From Thelephora terrestris (Eukaryota > Basidiomycota > Agaricomycetes > Thelephorales > Thelephoraceae): DNA of 64,000 nucleotides. Both the position numbers and the translations under genes were made by a program. Under the pieces are notes generated by a model that had not been told where the DNA came from, did not search any database, and was given only the letters and a program-made list of their open reading frames with translations. The DNA lies in NCBI GenBank assembly GCA_015956445.1, contig WIUZ02000002.1:1736001-1800000 (forward strand), given 5' to 3'. Shown piece by piece: positions 11,036 to 22,588 of this stretch (positions within the stretch are counted from its first letter, which is position 1; every line of letters starts with the position of its first letter).

Positions 11036-12227
11036 GAAGGTTGGGAACGTTGTGCTGTAGGAGTGGATTATAAGGAGACTTAAATCTCATTTTAGGATCA
11101 GATTGGCGCCCCGTCGCCACTTCCGAGGCGGGCGAGTAATCGATATCGTAGGAAGTCGGACATGTGGACCTGGGGTCAGTGTTGTGCCAGTCAATGCGAC
11201 CGCAGCGATTATCATAATGCCGTTGAGTTTGCATCGTATGGATCATTGCGCCGTTCGGTGGCCTGAGAAAAGGGCTGGATGGGTAGAATATCCCGAAGAA
11301 GTCTGAATGCTTAAAAGCGGGTAACTGTAGGTGAATATCCATAGGACTCTACCCGTTGTTTCAAGGCTGCTCATCACTCGGCAACTCGAACCTTTCTACG
11401 ACAGAGGTAATCATATCAAGATTTATGGATAGTCACCCATTGATTGGAACAAGGAAAGACGGACACCGACTCGCTCGTGCGCAAGGCATCCGAGAGAATT
11501 GAATCACCCGGCCTTCCTCCCTAAATTTCGGATTTTGCACAAATCCCGAAAGTATTGGGATGATGTGTCTATTATACAGAAGAAGGATGGACACGAACAG
11601 AATAGATGATCCCATTGGCTCGGAGCTCCACGAAAGCCGAAAACGGCAAAGCGGGCGGGGCTGAAGATAGACACGCGTTGCACTATAGAAAAAGATTCGT
11701 TCGATAATCTACCAAAGCCTGGTTATACAGTATGAGGAAAACTCGAAACCGGAAGATGTTCGTGGATGTGCATCCCAAACGTGGCGATACTGATCGGTCC
11801 TGCCGCGAAAAACGATCACTCCCGCATATCCCGCACAAACAGCAAAACTACGAGAGCTCAGAGCCCAGTTGGAGAGTCATTTATTTTCACAGGCCGCCGC
11901 CGACTTCCAACTAACCACACGTTTGAGACCGAGACCATGCCAACTTGATTGATCGACTTCGAGAGTTCACGACAGGAAGAATGGGTTTCGACGAGATGGA
12001 GTTTATCGAGCACTGATAGAGACTGGAACACGCGAGGGACATGGCACAAGCCGGGCAGAAGGATGGAATAAGATGGAGTACTGTAGGTTGAGAACGAGGG
12101 ATCTGTGTCCGTCACGGATGATTTGCGCGCATCCACACGTGGGGTCGCTGGAAAGGGAAGGCGAGTGCCACGAGGCCAAGCGCCTGTGATTCTCCTATCG
12201 TCCCGCCATCTAAGCCCACTCTGCAAA
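11036..12227. other. Intergenic, no gene seen
   Basis: About 1.2 kb between the glycosyltransferase start and the NACHT-WD40 start. It contains open frames up to 150 codons on the minus strand, but none shows a domain, compositional coherence or splice support. It should hold both divergent promoters. Confidence 0.4.
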
Positions 12228-15200
12228 ATGCGAAAACTCTTCTCTCTACTGAAAAAAAAACCTCGAACACAAAGTGAAGCTAGAGGCGAAGCCAGAACCA
12301 TCGGAAACTCAACGATGTTCGGTCAGGGCGCACTGCGTCCCGCGGAAACAAGTCCGGATCTTGGAATCTGCCCCTCGACTTTGCCAACAGCCGGTCTCCT
12401 GGCCCCAGACGACAAGGAGCACAACGGTACGCAAAAGAATCTCTTGTACATAACCCGTCTAACCGTTCTATCTGGCGTATCCCAGACGAGAACGCCCCAT
12501 CAGATCGTCGAACACAAAGTGAAGCCAGCACCATCGGAAACACAAAGATGTTCGATCCGGGCGCACTGCGTCCCTCGGAATCAACTCCGGATTTTGGAAT
12601 CGGCTCCTCGACTTTGCCAATAACCGGTCTCCTGGCCTCGGACGATCAGGAACACAGCGGTACGCAAACGATTCTTTTGCACATAACCTATCTAACCGTT
12701 CTCTCTGGCGTATCCCAGACGACAACGCCCCATTAGATCGACTCCGGTCCATCTCTAAAATAGCAAGCATAAATCGCATGGGATTCACCGCAGATGATAC
12801 CGTTGATCTAAGAGCAACGCCCAAGAGCACATCGAAGCTTGTCTCCCTCGCGTCTTCTGGAGCCAAGTTCATCCTTCTTGGGGTAAAGGAGTCCGCAGAC
12901 GCTTTTCCTCCACTCAAGTCTACCGCCGCAGCTTTGTGCTTCATCCTCGACAATTACAAGGTTCGAGCCACCCTTGCTCCATCACTTGATTCAGAAAGCT
13001 TACCTTCTTCCCAGAATGCGATGGAATGTCACGAAAAAATTGAATCGTTGACACCGCGGGTGCAGGAGCTGGCGCGACTGCTAAAAGGCCCCGTCCCCAA
13101 GGGTGAGGATAAGGAGGCACAGAGGAGGAACATTCTAGAGGAGTAGGTCTACTCCTCCGAGGTCAGGGGCTGCTGTAGCTAACTGGAACTCTGTTTACTA
13201 GGAGATTCGAGAAATGTCTCAGCGACCTGGCCACACTGAAGCAGCGAGGCACCATGATGCGCTTCCTGAACAATACTGAGGATATGGGAAATTTTCGAGG
13301 ACATCCGAGATGCTATGATGGAATACCAGGTGCGTCATCAGGTTTTTTTGCTGCAATGTTGGCTAATGTATGCACCAGACATCGTTGCAACAAGACATAT
13401 ATGGGAAGAATCTTATGCTCATTGTAAGTCTTATTCCTTAATTCCACCCTCCCATGTGGTCTAATCAGCAAACAGGAGCAGGCTAATCTCACCCTCCTCA
13501 ATGGCATGTATCATGTCAGTGATGCTGGGTACCTCTGTGGGGACAGACAGGGCTGCATGGAGGGTACCAGGAGCAATGTGCTCTTGCAGCTTGGAACCTG
13601 GCTGAATGACAAACAAGACAAACGGGTTTTCTGGCTCAATGGTCTGGCTGGAACAGGGAAGTCAACCATTGCTCAGACATTTGCAGAGACAACCTTTGAA
13701 GATGGGAAGCTGGGGGCCAGTTTCTTCTGTTCACGGAATTCTGAAAACAGGAGCAACCTTCGATCAATCTTTCCTACCCTTGCATTCCAATTATCCTACC
13801 GATATCCACAATTCCGAGAGGCACTGCTCCCAATCTTGAGAACAAATCCTGATGTTGGGCAAGAATCACTTTTTTCCCAGATGGAGAAGCTCATTGTTGG
13901 TCCATTCCGTACAACACAACTCCCCACCCTCATCATCATTGATGCACTTGACGAGTGTCAAGACAAGGAACCTGCATCTGCCCTCCTCTCTGTGCTCTCC
14001 CACCATGTGGACAGGATCCCCCACATCAAGTTCTTCATCACTGGCAGGCCTGAACCCAGGATTCGTTCTGGATTCCGATTACGATCACTGCGGCCTCACA
14101 CAGAAGTACTCCTACTCCATGAAGTTCAGCCCTCTTTGGTGGACAATGATATCAAGCTTTTCTTAAAAGCCCAGTTCCTTGACATTGCTGAAAATCAGAG
14201 CAGCTGCAGCCTAGAAGAGGACTGGCCTGACCAAGACAGCATTGACATTCTCTGCAAGAAGGCAGCTGGGTTTTTCATCTATGCTTCAACAGTTGTCAAG
14301 TTTGTTTCATCTCCTCTCTATCCACCCAATGAGAGGCTTGCCCTCATTGTTTCACTTCCTGAAGACACCTTTCATGAAGGGAGGTCAGGCATTGATCTCC
14401 TGTACACCCAGGTCCTGGAGCAAGCTCTTCGTGATGCAGATCCAGATGATCCCAGCCTCTACTCCCAGTTCAAATCTGTGCTGGGGGCAGTGGTGCTTGT
14501 CTTCCAACCACTCTCTATCAAAACCTTCTCAAACCTCCTCAGCAGTTATGTTACCCCAGCCAGAGTAACTAGCTTTCTACGTACCCTCCATTCCCTCCTC
14601 CTTGTTCCAGCAGACCAACAATGCCCCATTCGAATCATCCACAAGTCATTTCCAGACTTTCTCACAGACTCAAGACAGTGTACCAACCCCCTCTTCTTCA
14701 TCAACCCTTCAATTCATCACAGGGAGATCCTGCTTCTCTGCCTCAGTGTAATGGAGAGTGGGTTGAAGCTGAACATCTGCAACTTGGATGACTATACAGA
14801 CCTCAGCAAGGTTGAGAACCTTCCAGAACTCAGGGCCACATATATCAGTGATGCCTTGGAATATGCATGCAAATTCTGGGCAAGGCATCTTGCAAAGATT
14901 TCCAGCAGTGGCAATAATCTTGAGGAAGTCCACAAGGCAATTGACAGGTTCTTCACAACCAATTTCCTGTTCTGGATTGAAGTCCTTGTCTGGATTGAAA
15001 ACCTTGACATTAGTGTTTATGCTCTCAATGATGTAGACCAATGGTATATGTCGGTAAGCATTTTATAGAACCTATACTGAGGCCTGTGCTTATTCATTTT
15101 AGACAGGAACAATGTGCAAGTGGACACGGGATAGCAAGCATTTCATTCTGGAGAGATTTGATGACATCCTCAAGTTTCCTTATCACATATACAACTCTGC

Positions 15201-16911
15201 TCTCCAGTTTTGTCCCCATTCATCCTGGCTCTATCAGTGCTACAGTCCAAGGTTCCCACAAAAGATCAGGGTGGTCATGGGTCATGCAGAATGGGCAAAA
15301 TCCACCCGTTGGATTGGCTCCAGTTTTCCAGCCATTGCCTTTGCCTGCAAGAATAATATCATTGCAGCTGGCCTCATGCAGAAGATTGTGATCCTTGATG
15401 CAACAACAGGCAGCGGGACAGCCACTTTATGTGGGCACACAATTCTTATTACTTTTCTTGCCTTCTCAACAGATGGGTCATTGCTTGTATCCGGGAGCTG
15501 TGATAAGACTGCAAAACTCTGGGATGTCCAGACTGGTGGCGTTATCAAAACCTTTCACTGTGGTGCTGAAGTGTGGTCAGTTTCCATCTCAGCAGATCAC
15601 ACCAAGGTTGCCACAGGATGTAAGGATGGCACAATCTGGGTATGGGATGTTGAAACAGAGGAGGGTTATGTAAAGATCACAGACAAGTTTCCTCAGCCTG
15701 TTGTTGACTTTTCCCCAAAAGACCCCCAACTTCTCCTGTACACATTTGAAGGCAATAAAAATATGTGGTGGTGGGGAACCAATCAGGAATGTATTGGTTC
15801 ACCAGTCACTAGTGACTATGTTGCATTCTCCTCAGATGGGATTCAGCTTGTTTCATGCCATCAAGGAGATATCACTGTCCAAAATACTGAAAGTGGGAAG
15901 GTTGTGGCAAAATTCCATCACCCTACTACAAAGTACAAGAAGTGTTGTTTCTCTCCTGATGGAAAGCTTATTGCTTGTGTGTCTGAGCCTGGAATAGACC
16001 TCTTGGAAAACACTGGCTCAGAAACCCTGAAACCCGTTGACTTTCTTGTTTCATGGTGCCCTCTTCACATTGCTTTTTCCTCCCCTCGCTCCCTCATTTC
16101 AACAGACCCTCTTAAAATGGTGTTCTGGGAGATCAGTCACTCATTGACAGACCCAGTTACATCTGGTGAAAAATATATCCCACTCACTAAAGCCCAAATC
16201 AGGGCTGTCAGTATGCAATCAAAGAATGGCCTTGCCCTCTCACTTGATGAGGAGGGTATAATAAAGACCTGGAACATCTTTACTGGTGACTGTCTGCAAA
16301 CCTTCCAAACCCGAGCCAAAAACATCTGGTATGGAGATATGCAACTGATTGGTGAAAAGTTAGTTGTAGTTGGGTGGAATCCTGATGATGGAGTATACAT
16401 CTGGGACATGGAGAAAGGGACATCCCTGCCAGTGGATGTGGAAAGGTCCCGTTATTGTGATCTCAGAATAGCAGGGGATGGATCAAGGTTTTTTTATCTA
16501 CCTGGAACTCATCTTCAAGCCCTTTCCCTATGGACAGGAGAGGTCATGGGTGAGGTGGCACTGGGGATAGGTCTTGAGAAGTTTGACCCCCTCTGTTTTG
16601 ATGGTTCAAAGGTGGCAGTATTGAGTAAACCTGATCAAGTTTGGGACTTTGGGCCTCAAGGGCCTACTCCTGTCCAATTGCCTGGGATTGCCTCAGACAG
16701 ACCCCATCCAGAACTTGTTGTTAGTAATTGGAGTTGTGTGCAACCTCGTTTTGCTGCTGTTGAGGTTAATGACAATCACACCCAAAAGGCCTTCCCGATT
16801 GCTGAGAGATACAAAAAAGCCCATGATATACAATGGGATGGTCGATTTGTGATTGCTGGTTATCAATCAGGGGAGGTACTGATTCTGGATTTGGATAACA
16901 TGTCCTCTTGA
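12228..16911 (+). CDS. NACHT-WD40 STAND protein (fungal NLR-like)
   Basis: A fungal NLR-like signalling ATPase. Suggested exons: 12228-12426, 12486-12659, 12719-12960, 13015-13142, 13202-13329, 13379-13423, 13476-15053, 15103-16911. The N-terminus is basic (MRKLFSLLKKK), then comes a Ser/Pro-rich linker present twice, then the helical block GAKFILLGVKESADAFPPLK seen in many Agaricomycete NACHT proteins. The NACHT domain has Walker A GLAGTGKST and Walker B LIIIDALDEC, with FFITGRPE after it. The C-terminal half is a WD40 repeat region of about 600 residues (e.g. GHTILITFLAFSTDG, KTAKLWDVQTG, GTIWVWDVETE). Fungal relatives act in non-self recognition or cell death, but no effector domain is recognisable here. 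The fifth exon appears to lack one base near 13290 (MG|EIFEDIRDAMMEYQ lies in the next frame), so the gene may be inactive or the sequence slightly wrong. Confidence 0.85.
12427..12718 (+). repeat. Tandem 233-bp exon-plus-intron duplication within the NACHT-WD40 N-terminus
   Basis: Two head-to-tail copies of a 233-bp unit include a 59-nt intron each (12427-12485 and 12660-12718). Both introns have gtacgc donors, a ctaac branch site and tatcccag acceptors. Removing the introns leaves 174 nt per unit, or 58 codons, so the duplication keeps the frame. The repeated peptide contains FxxGALRPxExxPD and TxGLLAxDD followed by NAP and DR. Confidence 0.8.
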
Positions 16912-17998
16912 GACCTGCAGTGTATATTACTTCCTGTAACTGTACTTACCTATGCAAAGTTTTTTTCAATGAGAGTTGTTTATTTAATGCTGACCCCTGT
17001 CTACTGAGTGCCACCTGAATATTTCCTGTGAGAAAGATTTCAGTAGGCAGTATTCTTATCACAAACTGGATTCCAATGGCAGTGGGCAGATTTCCTCTAT
17101 ACAGCTGTTGTGTAAAGGGTATAAAAGGGGTGAGGTGATTTCCTATGTTGCACAAGTAGCATGCAGATGGAAGGATAGAAGGGTGGAAGCTATTTAACGG
17201 AAGCTATTTAATGACAGCCCCATCAACAATGTTATCTTTCATCACCATTTTTAAATACCACCAGTTTTTGCCAAATAAAAGGCAAACAAGAATATATCCA
17301 CCTTGCACAACCAAACTGCTTCTATCTAGATTGATGCCAGTGTCCAGCTGACATGGAACCCTCCTGCAGCACCTTGCCTCCATGTGTGCCCTCAATGTAC
17401 CAGTGAGATTCCCAGGTTTCCACCAGCTGAACTGAGGCTTGCCAGTGTATCATCCTGAGTTCTTGATCTCTGTAAGACAGTAGCCTGCACAATGAACCAA
17501 AATTTGATCATTAGGATCCCAAGTATGACATCTTCTCCCTCAGCCATTTCACAACACAGCCAGAGTAAGTATGTGGTTGATTTCAAAGTATGGTATCCAA
17601 GCTGACCTGAAACTAGCCTCTCCCAATGATCTAGGATTGAGCACAGATTTTTCTTGAACTACTCCTTTGATAATCGGAACAACCTGTAAGGACCTAGCTA
17701 CCTTGTGAAATCCAAAGTTTTTATGTTTCTAAGTCAGAATTGACAGGCAGGTCCAAAACCATTTTACACACTTTTTGGATCCACAGTGGGACTAGACTGG
17801 CCTCATGGTCAGCAACAAATTCTACACTTTTCAGATTCACAGCACACAAGCTGTCTGCATGCTATCAACAAGCTCTGGTGAACTGAGGCTAATTGGGCTA
17901 AGGTCCGATGGGGAGAAGATGGGGTGCCCTGTCAACGTCAATGAAGGTGGTCCTTGGTCATGCAATGCCTCCTAGTTCTGTAGGGCCACGTAGGGGGG
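16912..17998. other. AT-rich intergenic region, no gene seen
   Basis: Starts with the 3' UTR of the NACHT-WD40 gene. The short minus-strand frames here (about 60-70 codons) carry no domain. The sequence leads into the first palindromic repeat. Confidence 0.4.
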
Positions 17999-18497
17999 AC
18001 TGGAATGTAAGTAGGGAAAGGTAGAAGATCCGTAGGGAACTGTAGGGAAACATTGGGAATGTTGGGAAAGTCAGGAGATGTAGAGAACAAGAGAGGACTA
18101 AACATAGCTAAAGATAACTGAAATGAATCAATAAGACAGATGAGGGAATGAGGAGGGAGAACTTTGGGGTGGCTACAAGAACTTTGGGATGGCTAAGAGA
18201 ACTTTGGGATGTTGGGAGATTTTGGGACAACGACAGGATGCTCGTCGTCTCTAGCATCCTGTTGTCGTCCCAAAATCTCCCAACATCCCAAAGTTCTCTT
18301 AGCCATCCCAAAGTTCTTGTAGCCACCCCAAAGTTCTCCCTCCTCATTCCCTCATCTGTCTTATTGATTCATTTCAGTTATCTTTAGCTATGTTTAGTCC
18401 TCTCTTGTTATCTACATCTCCTGACTTTCCCAACATTCCCAATGTTTCCCTACAGTTCCCTACAGATCTTCTACCTTTCCCTACTTACATTCCAGTC
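17999..18497. repeat. 499-bp near-perfect palindrome (GACTGGAATG... ends)
   Basis: The sequence from gactggaatgtaagtaggg reads back as its own reverse complement up to cttacattccagtc, with the centre near 18248 at caggatgc..gcatcctg. The arms differ at only a few places. It looks like a foldback or MITE-type DNA element. Its ends differ from the CACTG foldbacks in this window, and I cannot see a target duplication because its right end abuts the start of an A-type element exactly. Confidence 0.75.
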
Positions 18498-18856
18498 TGT
18501 CAGGGCCACTCTTCGCCTTGAGATACCAGTGCTGTTGGTGAGTCGCAAATCCAACCAACAAGAGTCAATGGGGCAAAGGGGGAACAATTTCCCTATATCT
18601 ACCCAAAGTCTACATGGTCCAAAACACAATGGACGAGTGTTCTCCAGTAGGTTGTCTGAATTCACAGCAGGAGTGCCAAGCCTCTATCTGGTAGATCCCT
18701 ATCGTCTTCTGAGGGCAGGGACAAGAGCCTGAGGATGGCGCTTCAAACTGATGCTTGATGGAGAGAGCGGTGAGGAACTCCTTTGCATAAGCGCATTCGC
18801 CAATTCTCGATGCAAGGCTGAGAGAGAGAGGAGAGCAAATGGTTGTCCAAGAGTTA
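18498..18856 (+). mobile_element. A0: 5' end of an A-family TGTCAG element, truncated
   Basis: Begins TGTCAGGGCCACTCT and follows the A-family 5' region (ACCAGTGCTGTTGGTGAGTCGCAA, then the CCGGTAGGTTGTCCGA-like block with two changes) seen at 35542. It is interrupted at 18857 by a CACTG foldback. The remainder of the element is not found beyond it, so only about 360 bp survive. Confidence 0.75.
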
Positions 18857-19680
18857 CACTGGGGACAATCCCCCACTTACTGACCAGGTACTTTTTAAAC
18901 ACATTGTAGTTCCATGTCCAATGTACTGACACTTTGCTGGGCATGAACAAGTTGAGTTCTTTCAGAATGTACTGAACAATGTAACTACTACTTCCCAGCT
19001 CAGTACATTGTGGAAACATTCAAAAAGTACTGAATCATGTGACCACAATGTCCCTGATCAATAATTGTTCAGTACTTTTTGATTGTTCCAAAGAAAGTGA
19101 TCAACAAGTACCTGTGCTGCACAGTGTGGATTCAATCAAAATTTACTGGGTCATGTGACCAAAAAGTACCAAATTGGTGAATGCTGAGTACTTCTAGAAT
19201 GTCCTGAGCCCATGTGTCCAAATTTTACCTGAGTGGCTCAAAGAAAATGTGATCACAAAGTACTGACACTGGGTAAATCCTGGACACTTTTTGAAAGAAA
19301 CCAAAATATACTGAACCGTTGCACAGTACTTTTTAAATGATTCAGTATATTTTGGTCTCTTTCAAAAAGTGTCCAGGATTTACCCAGTGTCAGTACTTTG
19401 TGATCACATTTTCTTTGAGCCACTCAGGTAAAATTTGGACACATGGGCTCAGGACATTCTAGAAGTACTCAGCATTCACCAATTTGGTACTTTTTGGTCA
19501 CATGACCCAGTAAATTTTGATTGAATCCACACTGTGCAGCACAGGTACTTGTTGATCACTTTCTTTGGAACAATCAAAAAGTACTGAACAATTATTGATC
19601 AGGGACATTGTGGTCACATGATTCAGTACTTTTTGAATGTTTCCACAATGTACTGAGCTGGGAAGTAGTAGTTACATTGT
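18857..19680. mobile_element. CACTG foldback element 1 (right end missing)
   Basis: Starts CACTGGGGACAATCCCCC inside A0 and continues as a long left arm to a centre near 19325. The right arm mirrors it as far as gttacattgt at 19680 and then stops, about 110 bp short of the expected CCCCAGTG end. The arms are almost identical. This is a non-autonomous element of the same type as the copies at 20579, 30704 and 36875, whose 3-bp target duplications and CACTG ends suit the CACTA/EnSpm superfamily. Confidence 0.7.
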
Positions 19681-20204
19681 GTCAGGGGTGAAGGCCTGCT
19701 TACTGTTTGTGGGGCGCTAGAGGATTAGCAGGGTAGGGTGTGTCTGAACGAGGTTGGATGAAGGGGGTTCCTGGAGTGGAGATGAGAGGAGGAGGGATAT
19801 TGAGAGTGAGTGGCGACTCAAATTGATAAGGGTGAATAGGGGAGTTGTAGTCCTGGCAGAATTCAACTAGATGTTGAATGAATGGCTCGAAATCTTGGTT
19901 GCTGAGTTGTTCAAAACTGCTGAGATAGTCTATAACAGCGAAGGGGAGATCAGTTGGGATATCCCACCAAAGAACGATAATGGCAGGGCAGTGAGTGTGA
20001 ATGTTGGTAGTTAGATGAATTCAAGGGGTGGGGAAGTAAAAGGCTGGACTAATACTGAAGTAGACCGTGGCTAGCACACTATCAGTGAAGTTGGATCTCC
20101 AGAGAAATTGGTGATCGGCCCCTAGGAGAAATGGAGGAGAAGTTACCCCAGTGTCGAGAGCAGCAAAGGGACAATAATAAGGGTGGTGAGCTAATAGACC
20201 GTTG
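19681..20204. other. Unassigned 0.5-kb segment between foldback 1 and element B0
   Basis: No gene seen. Counting the last base before it, the segment opens tgtcaggggtgaagg, which resembles the first seven bases of the A and B elements. The rest matches neither family, and no CTGACA end precedes B0. It may be a third family or chance. Confidence 0.3.
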
Positions 20205-20395
20205 TGTCAGGAACATGGTATTTTTAAAACTTTTTATAACTTTCCTCAAACTCTTCTTACCTTTTCTTATGTTTGAATGCTTCACCCTCCTTATCCTTCA
20301 TTCCTTCACATCCAAAACACGAAAACACACAACGCGCATACATTCAAGGCAAAGCGGAACCACAAGGCTATACTACAATGCTTATACAAGTCCAT

Positions 20396-21990
20396 TCAAA
20401 AGTCAATCCTATCTTCAGCAGGCACCCAATGCTCGAGCTGGCCATCCCTGTTGAACCACTGGCCCCTCCTAGCGAGCAGCTCTCCGAACATGGCGTCCCC
20501 ATCCTCCACACTCAACTAAACGACTAGTTCAAGTCGATACAAAGAGACTCCTTCGAAGGGACCCACCAGCCGCCCAGACACTGGGGGCAAGGGGGTACTT
20601 ACCCAGTGGGTACATTGTGAGTTCATTGTGGGTTTTGAAACCATTCGCCCAGTCGTTACCCACCAGGTACTTTTTGGGTACTTTTTGAAAGATACCCATC
20701 AATTCGCCCACATTTTACCCACTGGGTACATGGTGGGTACTTTGTAAAAGTACCCACTCAGGAACCCAGTGGGTATTTTTTGAGCGAAACCCCTGGGTTC
20801 TTTCACAATTCACTTTCCAATGTGCCCATCACAAACCTGAGCCACTCGTTGAGAGTTCTTTCACAAAATACCCACCGATCTGATCAAAATGTACCCAGTG
20901 GGTTTTTTTCAAAGAACTCACAAAGAACTAACAGTGTGGCTCAGTTTTACCACAAACTCTCAAAGAACCCATTGAGTATCTGGTTGAGTACATTGTGATC
21001 AGATCAGTGGGTACTTTATGAAAGAACTCTCAGTGAGTGGCTCAGGTTTGTGATGGGCACATTGGAAAGTGAATTGTGAAAGAACCCAGGGGTTTCGCTC
21101 AAAAAATACCCACTGGGTTCCTGAGTGGGTACTTTTACAAAGTACCCACCATGTACCCAGTGGGTAAAATGTGGGCGAATTGATGGGTATCTTTCAAAAA
21201 GTACCCAAAAAGTACCTGGTGGGTAACGACTGGGCGAATGGTTTCAAAACCCACAATGAACTCACAATGTACCCACTGGGTAAGTACCCCCTTGCCCCCA
21301 GTGAGATGTCACCAAACTTTGGAACACTTGGTTCCACATCTCCATCACCGGGTGACTGCTCGGCAGCACTGTCGACATAGTCAAAGAGAGACCCTCCGTC
21401 TCCCTCATTGGAGGCCTGGGCAGGATCCTGTACTGCGAGTCGAGTGAGGTACCTACGCTGGACCTCCGACTTGACCTGTCGGTTGGGACGGTTGATCCGG
21501 TATCGGAATCGTCTTCCCTCATCTCGACCAGACTGGTCACCATCTGACTCAACTGGACGTGGGTAAGGATAAGCCGAGGGTGCCATGCGATGTGCGATAC
21601 GGCGTCGGGAGCGTTTACAACACTGCCCCTTAGTCACCAGACGTACCTCAGCGACCTTTGGAGCATCTTCGGCCCTGTCCACGACCATCTCCTCGATCGG
21701 CACCAACTGACTGATCGGCTGCATCGGGCAGCGCTCACAGTTCTCTTTGTCGGAATCGGCCAGAGTAGAAGCCGGAGCCGGAGTAGGGATAGGAGCCTCG
21801 TTCTCTACCGGAGGAGTGGCGTAGGATGATGGATTAGGCGACGGGAGTACCACCTCATCGGCGTACTCCAACTCGAAGGGAACATCGGCTGAACCCTGGC
21901 CCACCAATCGTGGCGACTTGTCGCAGCGACAGATCTTGTCCTGTAAGGACTCAATCTGTGCAGTCAAGATAGCGACCTTGTCCTCAAGTT
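20396..21990 (-). pseudogene. B-family coiled-coil gene, partial copy in B0
   Basis: The last exons of the gene described at 27630-29367 are present on the minus strand: the CxC region, the acidic ELEYADE block, the basic RCKRSRRR-like block, and the terminal EDGDAMFGE and RIDF end. Because the element was cut by two insertions and its 5' half is missing here, this is a fragment. Its product is unrecognised in every copy. Confidence 0.7.
20579..21303. mobile_element. CACTG foldback element 2 (725 bp), complete
   Basis: Starts CACTGGGGGCAAGGGGGTAC, ends GTACCCCCTTGCCCCCAGTG, and is palindromic except for a short centre near 20940. It is flanked by the 3-bp duplication aga (20576-20578 and 21304-21306). 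The uninterrupted B sequence reads cccagatgtcacc, so the empty site is confirmed. It has no coding capacity and is presumably moved by a CACTA/EnSpm-type transposase elsewhere. Confidence 0.85.
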
Positions 21991-22588
21991 CATCAACCTA
22001 GAAAGATATCCTTCAGTTATTGCACAATTGCAAAAGCTGAAAGACGTCTACCTTGACGCTTGAGCAGCTGCAGCCCAGTTTTTATAATTATTGGAGTTGC
22101 AATGGCAGCAACTTTTTTATTTCTCCCTGGTCGAGTTGAAAATTATAATTGCCGCTTATGGGAGCACAGATACTACGGGGAGCTGTTCTGAGTGGGTAGC
22201 AGGGATGAACATAGTCGAGTTGGTGCCAGTGTTGCTGTTGGAACTGGGAGGCATTCTGGGTGGTTCGCGGCAGTATAAGATAAATGTGGTCATGAGGGGT
22301 GCAGGGTAGCTAGGAGCTCAGCTGCTCCCTCCCTCTTGCACGTGCATCCCCTTAGGGGATGTCTAATGCCAGTACTGTTGCTTCTTGCATGTGTTGTGTA
22401 AGATGCTGACTACTGGGAGCCCGTGTTCTCAGTTCTCTTCCAGTTTCCCAAATAGGAAACTGTGGCTGGTTCGTCGCAAACCACCAAGTCTCCGTCACTT
22501 TTGGTCAGTGATGCTCAAACTCTCTTCCCTGCTGCCTCTCATACTGCAATCAGAACCTTCTTCATCTCTGTCTTGTTGCTGTATCGTC

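Larger units (their letters stand above)
20205..22061 (-). mobile_element. B0: 3' part of a B-family TGTCAG element, reverse orientation
   Basis: Read on the minus strand, the segment ends with the B-family terminus (CCATGTTCCTGACA at 20218-20205). It carries the last exons of the B coiled-coil gene (stop at 20396-20398; blocks LQDKICRC, FELEYADEVVLPSP, GQCCKRSRRRIAHRMAPS, DGDVEPSVP). It is interrupted at 20579-21303 by a CACTG foldback and cut at 22062 by the left end of the DUF6589 element. The 5' half is not seen elsewhere in the window. Confidence 0.82.
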
